Positions 57,753-64,000 of a DNA stretch of 64,000 nt are shown in pieces. The notes below the pieces were generated by a model that made no database searches, was not told the origin of the DNA, and saw only the letters and a program-made list of their open reading frames with translations. Within the stretch, counting starts at the first letter, position 1, and each line of letters starts with the position of its first letter. The translations under genes and the position numbers were made by a program. The DNA is taken from positions 8,246,001 through 8,310,000 of the forward strand of contig NZ_CP107799.1 in the NCBI RefSeq assembly GCF_041431135.1. Direction: 5' to 3'. This stretch comes from Streptomyces sp. NBC_00554. GTDB taxonomy: Bacteria; Actinomycetota; Actinomycetes; Streptomycetales; Streptomycetaceae.

Positions 57753-60227
57753 ATGTCACGCACCCGCACCCGCTGGAGACTCGGACTCACGGCCACCGCC
57801 CTCCTGGTGGCCTCCGCCGTCGTCCCGGCGCCCGCGAACGCCGAGGACGTCACCGACTACGCGATCACCGTGGATCCGGCCGCCAAGGGCGCCAAGATCG
57901 ACGACACCATGTACGGCGTCTTCTTCGAGGACATCAACCGTGCCGCGGACGGCGGCCTGTACGCGGAGCTCGTGCAGAACCGCTCGTTCGAGTACAGCAC
58001 CGCCGACAACCGCTCCTACACGCCACTCACGTCCTGGGGCACCTCGGGCACCGCGCAGGCCCTGAGCGACGACGGGCGCCTCAACGCCCGCAACCGCACC
58101 TATCTCGCCCTCGACGGCGGCTCGTCCGTCACCAACTCCGGTTACAACACCGGGATTTCGGTCGAGAGCGGCAAGGCATACGACTTCTCGCTCTGGGCCC
58201 GCGCGGATGCGGCGGCGCCCCTGACCGTGACGCTGCATGACGCCGACGGCACGCTCGCCGAGGCCCGCCGGGTCACCGCGCGCGGCGGCTGGGCCAAGTA
58301 CCGGGCGAAGTTCACCGCGACCCGCAGCAGCACCACAGGCCGCCTCACCGTCGCGGCCGAGGGCCCGGTCGCGCTCGACATGATCTCGCTGCTGCCCCGG
58401 GACACCTACAAGAGGCACGGTCTGCGCGAGGACCTCGCCCAGAAGATCGCCGCGCTCCACCCGGGCTTCGTGCGCTTTCCGGGCGGCTGCCTGGTCAACA
58501 CCGGGAGCATGGCGGGATATGACGAGGCGTCGGGCTACGAACGCAAACGCTCGTACCAGTGGAAGGACACCATCGGCCCCGTCGAGCAGCGCGCGACGAA
58601 CTCCAACTTCTGGGGATACAACCAGAGTTACGGACTGGGCTACTACGAGTACTTCCAGTTCTCCGAGGACATCGGCGCGATGCCGCTGCCCGTCGTGCCC
58701 GCCCTCGTCACCGGTTGCGGCCAGAACAGGGCCACCGACGACGACGCCCTGCTCGAGCGGCACATCCAGGACACCCTCGATCTGATCGAGTTCGCGAACG
58801 GGCCCGTGACGAGCGAATGGGGCAGGAAGCGGGCGGCGATGGGCCACCCGAAGCCCTTCCACCTCACCCACCTCGAGGTCGGCAACGAGGAGAACCTGCC
58901 GAACGAGTTCTTCGCCCGCTTCACGGAGTTCCGCACCGCCATCGAGGCCGAGTACCCGGACGTCACCGTCATCTCCAACTCCGGCCCGGACGACTCCGGT
59001 TCGACCTTCGACACCGCCTGGCAGCTCAACCGGGACGCGAACGTCGACATGGTCGACGAGCACTACTACAACAGTCCGCAGTGGTTCCTGCAGAACAACG
59101 ACCGCTACGACTCCTACGACAGGAACGGCCCCAAGGTCTTCCTCGGCGAGTACGCCTCGCTCGGCAACACCTTCAAGAACGCCCTCTCCGAAGCCGCGTT
59201 CATGACCGGCCTCGAACGCAACGCGGACGTCGTGAAACTCGCCTCGTACGCCCCGCTGCTCGCCAACGAGGACTATGTCCAGTGGCGTCCGGACCTCATC
59301 TGGTTCAACAACCACGCCTCATGGGGATCGGCCGACTACGAGGTGCAGAAGCTCTTCATGAGCAACGTCGGCGACCGGGTGGTGCCCTCGACAGCCACCG
59401 GAACACCCTCGGTGAGCGGCCCGATCTCCGGTGCCGTCGGCCTGTCGACGTGGGCGACCACGGCGGCGTACGACGATGTGAAGGTGACCGGCGCGGACGG
59501 GACCGCGCTGCTCGCCGACGACTTCAGCGGTGACGCGTCCCAGTGGACCCACACCGGCACCGGGAGCTGGAGCGTCCAGGACGGTCAGTACGTGCAGAGC
59601 GACGAGGCCGCGACCAACACCATGGTCCAGGCGGGCGACCCGGCCTGGCACGACTACGACCTGCACGTGAAGGCCACCAAGAAGTCCGGCAAGGAGGGCT
59701 TCCTCGTCGCCTTCGGCGTCAAGGACACCGGGAACTACTACTGGTGGAACCTCGGCGGCTGGAACAACACCACCTCGGCGGTCGAACAGGCCGTGGACGG
59801 CGGCAAGTCGACGCTCATCTCCAAGGCGGGGTCCATCGAGACGGGCCGCGCCTACGACATCGACATCAAGGTGAGAGGCCGTCAGGTGACGCTTCTGCTG
59901 GACGGCCAGGAGTGGGGGAGCTTCACCGACGACAAGCCCGCCGAGCCGTTCCGCCAGGTCGTCACCCGGGACGCGAAGACCGGCGACCTGATCGTCAAGG
60001 TCGTCAACGCCCAGGCGGCGGACGCCCGTACAGCGATCGACCTGGGCGGGGCGAAGGTGGGCCGCAAGGCCGCCGTGACCACGCTCCAGGCCGCACCCGA
60101 CGCGGTGAACACCGAGACGAGCACGGCGGTCGCCCCGGTGAAGTCGACCTTCGAAGGGGTCGCCGACAGGTTCACGTACACCTTCCCGGCGAACTCCGTG
60201 ACGTTCCTGAGGATCAGGAAGGGGTGA
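57753..60227 (+). CDS. secreted alpha-L-arabinofuranosidase, GH51, with C-terminal binding module
   Basis: 824 aa. A signal peptide (LGLTATALLVASAVVPAPANA) precedes a carbohydrate-binding-like domain (about 80-210), the GH51 barrel with acid/base Glu379 (LEVGNEEN) and nucleophile Glu466 (KVFLGEYAS), then an inserted beta-sandwich module (about 570-740, LFADDFSG-like words and YYWWNLGGWNNTT) before the C-terminal domain. Known: releases arabinose from arabinoxylan or arabinan. Alone in the window without arabinose-use genes. ATG at 57753 with GGAG upstream; a strong promoter with twin TTCGAA sites precedes it. Confidence 0.9.
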   Translation: MSRTRTRWRLGLTATALLVASAVVPAPANAEDVTDYAITVDPAAKGAKIDDTMYGVFFEDINRAADGGLYAELVQNRSFEYSTADNRSYTPLTSWGTSGTAQALSDDGRLNARNRTYLALDGGSSVTNSGYNTGISVESGKAYDFSLWARADAAAPLTVTLHDADGTLAEARRVTARGGWAKYRAKFTATRSSTTGRLTVAAEGPVALDMISLLPRDTYKRHGLREDLAQKIAALHPGFVRFPGGCLVNTGSMAGYDEASGYERKRSYQWKDTIGPVEQRATNSNFWGYNQSYGLGYYEYFQFSEDIGAMPLPVVPALVTGCGQNRATDDDALLERHIQDTLDLIEFANGPVTSEWGRKRAAMGHPKPFHLTHLEVGNEENLPNEFFARFTEFRTAIEAEYPDVTVISNSGPDDSGSTFDTAWQLNRDANVDMVDEHYYNSPQWFLQNNDRYDSYDRNGPKVFLGEYASLGNTFKNALSEAAFMTGLERNADVVKLASYAPLLANEDYVQWRPDLIWFNNHASWGSADYEVQKLFMSNVGDRVVPSTATGTPSVSGPISGAVGLSTWATTAAYDDVKVTGADGTALLADDFSGDASQWTHTGTGSWSVQDGQYVQSDEAATNTMVQAGDPAWHDYDLHVKATKKSGKEGFLVAFGVKDTGNYYWWNLGGWNNTTSAVEQAVDGGKSTLISKAGSIETGRAYDIDIKVRGRQVTLLLDGQEWGSFTDDKPAEPFRQVVTRDAKTGDLIVKVVNAQAADARTAIDLGGAKVGRKAAVTTLQAAPDAVNTETSTAVAPVKSTFEGVADRFTYTFPANSVTFLRIRKG

Positions 60228-60246
60228 CCGGTAAGGAACGAGCGGG

Positions 60247-61029
60247 CTAGGAACGGCCGCGGCGGGGTTTGCCGCGTTTGGTTCCCTTGGCGCCCCCGGA
60301 GCCGCCGCTCCGGGGGTTCCGGCCCGTCGACTTGCCGGCCGCAGGCTTGCGTCGGGCGCCGCCGCCCGTCTCGGGGCGCTTGGCCTTGGCCTTCGGCTCG
60401 GCCGGGGCCGGTGCGGGGGCGCGTCCCCGGGTGCTGTTGACGGTTCGCCCGCGGACGATCCCGATGAAGTCCTCCACCAGGTCGGTGGTCTTCTCCTCCG
60501 GCCACGACAGCGCGACGCGCGACTCCGGGGCGTCCGTGACCGGGCGGTAGGTGAGGTCCTTGCGGTGGTGCAGGCGGGCCAGCGACTGGGGGACGACGAG
60601 GACACCGATGCCGGCCGCCACCAGGTCGACGGCGTCCTCCGTGGTGGCGGGGCGCTCGATCGCGGGCTGTCCCGGCAGGCGCTCCCAGCCGAGGGTGTCG
60701 TCGAGGGGGTGCAGCACGATGTCGTCGGCGAGATCGTCCGTGGACACCTGGTCGACCGCCGCCACGACATGGTCCTTGGGGACCACGACCACGGTCGTCT
60801 CGGTGTAGAGGGGGATCGCGCTGAGGTCCGTACGGTCGACAGGCAGGCGCACGAAACCGGCGTCGGCGCCGCCGCCCCGCAGCACGTCGAAGGCCTCCGC
60901 GACGGACACCGCGACGAGGGTCAGCGGGACGTCGGGCAGTCGCTCGTTCCAGATCCGCACCCACTTCGCGGGCGTCACCCCCGGAACGTACGCGAGCTTG
61001 AACGACGGGGATGCCTCGGAGCCAGTCAC
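60247..61029 (-). CDS. LysR-type substrate-binding domain protein without HTH, basic C-terminal tail
   Basis: 260 aa, GTG start. The sequence begins at the effector domain itself (SFKLAYVPGVTPAKWVRIWNERLPDVPL) and continues with DVLRGGGADAGFVRLPVD and DLVAAGIGVLVVPQSLARL; the usual 90-residue HTH is missing, and the DNA before the GTG does not encode one. The last 65 residues are Lys/Arg/Pro/Gly-rich (RRKPAAGKSTGRNPRSGG), histone-like. Known: beside DUF5997 in many actinobacteria. Inferred: ligand-binding protein that may still touch DNA or RNA through its tail. Confidence 0.82.
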   Translation of the reverse strand: MTGSEASPSFKLAYVPGVTPAKWVRIWNERLPDVPLTLVAVSVAEAFDVLRGGGADAGFVRLPVDRTDLSAIPLYTETTVVVVPKDHVVAAVDQVSTDDLADDIVLHPLDDTLGWERLPGQPAIERPATTEDAVDLVAAGIGVLVVPQSLARLHHRKDLTYRPVTDAPESRVALSWPEEKTTDLVEDFIGIVRGRTVNSTRGRAPAPAPAEPKAKAKRPETGGGARRKPAAGKSTGRNPRSGGSGGAKGTKRGKPRRGRS

Positions 61030-61142
61030 CCGGCCAGGCTACCGGCCGTGCAGGCGCGCGGCGCACGCGGAGCCGGTGGTCACAGGGGGTGCACGGGCAG
61101 TGCTGGTCGGCGCCGGCCCATACGCTCGTTACCCTTGACACC

Positions 61143-61535
61143 ATGACGTCGCAGCAGAACACCCAGACCATGAAGCCCGCGACAGCGGCGAAGAAGCTGG
61201 GTGTGTACCTCGAAGCCACGCCCGCCGAGTTCCAGGAGGGCGTTGTTTCGCGTGCCGAGCTGGCCGCGCTGCAGGCCGAACCGCCCCAGTGGCTGCTGGA
61301 GCTGCGGAGCAGCGGTCCGCACCCCCGGCCGGTGGTCGCCGCCAAGCTGGGCGTCTCCATCGCAGGGCTCGCGCGGGGCGGAGTCACCGAGGCCCTCACC
61401 ACGGAGCAGATCGAGGCGCTGAAGGCGGAGGGTCCCGAGTGGCTGCTGCGGGAGCGCGCCACCCAGGCCGAGGTCCGCAAGGAAGCGGCTCGCATCAAGG
61501 AGAAGAAGGCCGACGAGGCCGCCCAGCGCTCCTGA
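61143..61535 (+). CDS. DUF5997 family protein
   Basis: 130 aa. Key words: PATAAKKLGVYLEATPAEFQEG, then SRAELAALQAEPPQWLLELRSSGPHPRPVVAAKLGVSIAGLARGG, which reads as two similar helical units (LRSSGPHPRPVVAAKLGVS and ALKAEGPEWLLRERA). Known only as a conserved actinobacterial family, small and helical. Divergent from the LysR-effector protein with 113 bp between them. Inferred: functional partner of that protein. Confidence 0.85.
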   Translation: MTSQQNTQTMKPATAAKKLGVYLEATPAEFQEGVVSRAELAALQAEPPQWLLELRSSGPHPRPVVAAKLGVSIAGLARGGVTEALTTEQIEALKAEGPEWLLRERATQAEVRKEAARIKEKKADEAAQRS

Positions 61536-61541
61536 TCTCCC

Positions 61542-62180
61542 TCAGAGCGGAGTCGGGGGCTCGGCCACACCGACGATGAAGTCCCCCAGCGGCCTGACGT
61601 CGGCCGACCAGCCCAGCGCGGTGAGCTCTGCGGAGAGCGCCGCGGGCTCGTGGTAGATCTTCACGATCCGGTACTCGCTGCCGTCGTCGAGGCTGCGGAC
61701 CTCCGAGGAGACGTCCTCGAGGGCTGCCCCGGCCAGGCCCTCGTCGATGAAGACGGCTCTGCCGTCCGGGGCCAGCGCAGCGGCGACGGTCGCCCAGAAG
61801 TCCCCGAAGCGGGACGCCGGGACATGGCTGAGCCAGAAGGCGAAGAACACGGTGTCGTAGCGGCGCTCCGGCCGCCACGCGAACACGTCGGCCTGCACGA
61901 ACGCCACCTTGAGGGACCCGGCACGCTCACGCGCGATGCCCAGCACCTCCGGCGCCGAGTCGACAGCGGTCACCGAGCGAGCCCGCGAGGCCAGCGACCC
62001 GGTCCACTGACCCGTACCGCAGGCCAGCTCCAGCACGTCACCGGCGACGGGGAGGCCGTCGAGCGCGGCCACCAGTTCCCGCAGGTCCGCCCGCTCGGCG
62101 TAGATCCGGTCGTACTCGAAGGCGCGGGCCCGGTAGTAGGCAATCTGCTCCGCCAGAAGGGCATCGTCAGAAGTTGTCAT
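61542..62180 (-). CDS. class I SAM-dependent methyltransferase
   Basis: 212 aa. Motif I VLELACGTGQWTGSL, acidic motif AVDSAPEVLGIAR, motif III QADVFAW and FFAFWLSHVP. N-terminal YYRARAFEYDRIY is typical of small-molecule methyltransferases. The substrate cannot be read. Convergent with DUF5997, 6 bp apart; 60 bp separate it from the VOC gene. Confidence 0.88.
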   Translation of the reverse strand: MTTSDDALLAEQIAYYRARAFEYDRIYAERADLRELVAALDGLPVAGDVLELACGTGQWTGSLASRARSVTAVDSAPEVLGIARERAGSLKVAFVQADVFAWRPERRYDTVFFAFWLSHVPASRFGDFWATVAAALAPDGRAVFIDEGLAGAALEDVSSEVRSLDDGSEYRIVKIYHEPAALSAELTALGWSADVRPLGDFIVGVAEPPTPL

Positions 62181-62240
62181 GAGCCCGACGGTAGTTGCGG
62201 TACCGCCGGTCTGTCCGGAAACCCGCGCTGTGAGTTCACG

Positions 62241-62981
62241 TCAGGACCGGGCAAGGACGCAGAACTCGTGGCCCTCCGGGTCGGCCAGGCACGTCCACGG
62301 GACATCGCCCTGGCCGACGTCGAGGTCGGTGGCGCCGAGGGCCCGCAGCCGGGCCACCTCCGCCGCCTTGTCGTCACCGGGGTCCGGCACCAGGTCGAGA
62401 TGAACGCGGTCCGGCACGGTCTTCACATCGAGCTTGCGGAGGAACTCGAGATACGGCCCGACACCCTCGGCGGAGCGAAACGATGCATGATCGTCGGTCA
62501 CCTCGTGCAGGGTCCAGCCGATCGCCTCGCCCCAGAACCGGGCCATGACCCGCGGATCCACGCAGTCGACCACCACCGCGGCGATCGGCCCGGTGTCCCG
62601 GTAGACCTCCCGAGGCTCAAGGACGCAGAACTCGTTGCCCTCCGGGTCGGCGAGGACCGTCCACGGCACATCGCCCTGGCCCACGTCGGCGGGCATCGCA
62701 CCGAGTGACCGGAGGCGCGCGACCAGCTCCGCCTGATGGGCCGCGGAGGTGGTGGCGAGATCGAGGTGCACACGGTTCTTCGTTGCCGTCTTGGGTTCCG
62801 GGACGGCAATGACATCGATGCATACGCCGGCCGGGTCCTGCCAGTCGAAGCCGACGGGCTGAGCGGCGGTCGCGCCGGATCCCCCGCTGGTGACACCCCA
62901 GCCGAGCGCCTCCGCCCAGAACCGCCCGACCGCCGAGTCGTCAAGAGCCTTTATGTTCACCAGGGCAGGTCGCAGTGTCAT
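62241..62981 (-). CDS. tandem VOC (glyoxalase-like) domain protein
   Basis: 246 aa with two VOC halves: FWAEALGWGV... LDLAT then PEGNEFCVLEPREVY (1-120), and FWGEAIGWTL... HLDLV then PEGHEFCVLARS (125-246). The E-x-C tail and the VGQGDVPWT word are repeated in both halves, showing internal duplication. Known: metal-dependent lyase/dioxygenase/bleomycin-binding fold. Function open. ATG at 62981 preferred over an upstream start. Divergent from the argC promoter. Confidence 0.87.
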   Translation of the reverse strand: MTLRPALVNIKALDDSAVGRFWAEALGWGVTSGGSGATAAQPVGFDWQDPAGVCIDVIAVPEPKTATKNRVHLDLATTSAAHQAELVARLRSLGAMPADVGQGDVPWTVLADPEGNEFCVLEPREVYRDTGPIAAVVVDCVDPRVMARFWGEAIGWTLHEVTDDHASFRSAEGVGPYLEFLRKLDVKTVPDRVHLDLVPDPGDDKAAEVARLRALGATDLDVGQGDVPWTCLADPEGHEFCVLARS

Positions 62982-63020
62982 GTCGGCGATCCTATGCACC
63001 CGGCCAGGCAGGCAACTGGA

Positions 63021-63049
63021 TTGCATAAACGTGCGGCGAAACGTATAGT
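63021..63049 (+). promoter_or_regulatory. argC promoter, possible ArgR site
   Basis: -35 TTGCAT (63021-63026) and -10 TATAGT (63044-63049) are separated by 17 bp, 25 bp before the argC ATG. TTGCATAAAC and the following TATAGTCATGCC share the T-rich, CAT-containing look of Streptomyces ARG boxes. A strong purine-rich site AGAGGAGGG precedes the ATG. Confidence 0.6.
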
Positions 63050-63073
63050 CATGCCATCCAAGAGGAGGGTTCC

Positions 63074-64000
63074 ATGGCGGTACGTGCGGCAGTGGCAGGA
63101 GCGAGTGGGTACGCGGGCGGGGAACTGCTGCGGCTGCTCCTGGTGCACCCCGAGATCGAGATCGGCGCTCTGACCGGCAACTCCAACGCCGGCCAGCGCC
63201 TGGGCGCGCTCCAGCCGCATCTGCTGCCGCTCGCCGGCCGCGTCCTTGAGGAGACCACCCCCGAGGTCCTCGCCGGCCACGACGTCGTGTTCCTCGCGCT
63301 GCCCCACGGGCAGTCCGCCGCCGTCGCCGAGCAGCTGGGCCCGGATGTCCTGGTCGTCGACATGGGCGCCGACTTCCGGCTGAAGGACCCGGCCGACTGG
63401 GAGAAGTTCTACGGCTCCGAGCACGCCGGGACCTGGCCGTACGGCCTCCCCGAACTGCCGGGTGCCCGCGCCGCGCTGGAGGGGTCCAAGCGCATCGCGG
63501 TACCCGGTTGCTACCCCACGGCCACCTCGCTGGCGCTCTTCCCGGCGTACGCGGCGGGCCTCGCCGAGAACGAGGCCGTGATCGTCGCCGCCTCCGGGAC
63601 CTCGGGTGCCGGCAAGGCGCCCAAGGCGCACCTCCTCGGCAGCGAGGTCATGGGCTCCATGTCCCCGTACGGCGTCGGCGGCGGTCACAGGCACACCCCC
63701 GAGATCATCCAGAACCTCGGCGCCGCCGCGGGCGAGTCCGTCACCGTCTCCTTCACGCCGACCCTCGCGCCGATGCCCCGCGGCATCCTTGCCACCTGCA
63801 GCGCCAAGGCGAAGCCCGGCGTCACCGCCGAGTCCGTACGGGCCGTATACGAGAAGGCGTACGCGGACGAGCCGTTCGTACACCTGCTCCCGGAGGGGCA
63901 GTGGCCCGCGACGGCGTCTGTCTACGGTTCCAACGCCGTTCAGGTGCAGGTCGCCTTCGACGCCGCCGCGCACCGCATCATCGCGATCAGCGCCATCGAC
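63074..64000 (+). CDS. argC: N-acetyl-gamma-glutamyl-phosphate reductase (3' part outside window)
   Basis: First 309 codons. Cofactor loop AVAGASGYAGGELLRLLLVHPE, HLLPLAG, FLALPHGQSA, then the catalytic Cys in VPGCYPTATSLAL and GASGAGK-type words ASGTSGAGKAPK; LAPMPRGILATCSAK toward the end. Known: third step of arginine biosynthesis, NADPH-dependent. Start of the arg operon, with argJ, argB, argD and so on expected to the right. RBS AGAGGAGGG. Confidence 0.97.
   Translation, partial: MAVRAAVAGASGYAGGELLRLLLVHPEIEIGALTGNSNAGQRLGALQPHLLPLAGRVLEETTPEVLAGHDVVFLALPHGQSAAVAEQLGPDVLVVDMGADFRLKDPADWEKFYGSEHAGTWPYGLPELPGARAALEGSKRIAVPGCYPTATSLALFPAYAAGLAENEAVIVAASGTSGAGKAPKAHLLGSEVMGSMSPYGVGGGHRHTPEIIQNLGAAAGESVTVSFTPTLAPMPRGILATCSAKAKPGVTAESVRAVYEKAYADEPFVHLLPEGQWPATASVYGSNAVQVQVAFDAAAHRIIAISAID

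Overview
The window is high-GC actinobacterial chromosome and almost certainly Streptomyces. Evidence: strongly G/C-biased third codon positions, a complete conservon (cvn) locus, rare TTA leucine codons confined to a few genes, two families of G+C-rich intergenic repeats typical of the genus, and a gene order (conservon, betaine transporter, glnA4-like cluster, infC-rpmI-rplT, pheST, argC) that matches, as I recall it, the S. coelicolor segment around SCO1630 down to SCO1580. No phage, insertion sequence, CRISPR array, rRNA or tRNA gene was seen.

Layout. 0-1 kb: start of a urea-carboxylase-associated gene running off the left edge, divergent from a TetR regulator; the same palindrome recurs in front of an amino-acid permease 10 kb away. 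1.3-6 kb: a five-gene conservon (histidine-kinase-like CvnA, roadblock CvnB, DUF742 CvnC, small GTPase CvnD, P450 without EXXR). 6-10.3 kb: RluA-type pseudouridine synthase, a lone terpene cyclase, the APC permease. 10.5-15.3 kb: PadR regulator plus DrrAB-type ABC exporter, iron-boxed siderophore-interacting protein, 5'-3' exonuclease. 15.4-19.1 kb: betaine-type ABC importer whose permease carries two fused binding domains. 19.2-25.7 kb: secreted propeller-like protein, XRE-cupin regulator with a BtuF-like protein, a TDT transporter with a LysR regulator, an APH-like kinase. 25-30.1 kb: a gamma-glutamylation catabolic cluster (PuuD-like amidotransferase, FadR-type regulator, glnA4-like synthetase, aldehyde dehydrogenase, SDR). 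30-38 kb: cell-envelope genes, including a proline-rich membrane protein with a 108-bp coding minisatellite, co-translated with a mycosin-like protease.

38-46 kb is core translation: infC (probably starting at ATC), rpmI, rplT, a SpoU rRNA methylase, a PAS histidine kinase, pheS and pheT. 46-53.4 kb: SpoIIE-type phosphatase, HTH-TPR regulator, NUDIX hydrolase, a small membrane protein, 3-hydroxybutyryl-CoA dehydrogenase, Tat-exported glycosidase-like protein, SMI1 and DUF1918 proteins. 53.4-57.6 kb: divergent EamA exporter and MocR regulator whose start codons overlap, GNAT, a histidine-phosphatase-fold protein lacking its catalytic histidines. 57.7-64 kb: secreted GH51 arabinofuranosidase, a LysR effector domain without a DNA-binding domain, DUF5997, a methyltransferase, a double VOC protein and the first 309 codons of argC.

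Most promising for follow-up: the conservon with its TTA codon and tailed non-canonical P450; the isolated terpene cyclase with a cysteine/histidine tail; the catalytically dead phosphatase; the headless LysR/DUF5997 pair; the shared start-codon palindrome of the MocR/EamA pair; and the minisatellite protein/mycosin pair. Family assignments rest on motif reading only; no searches were run.
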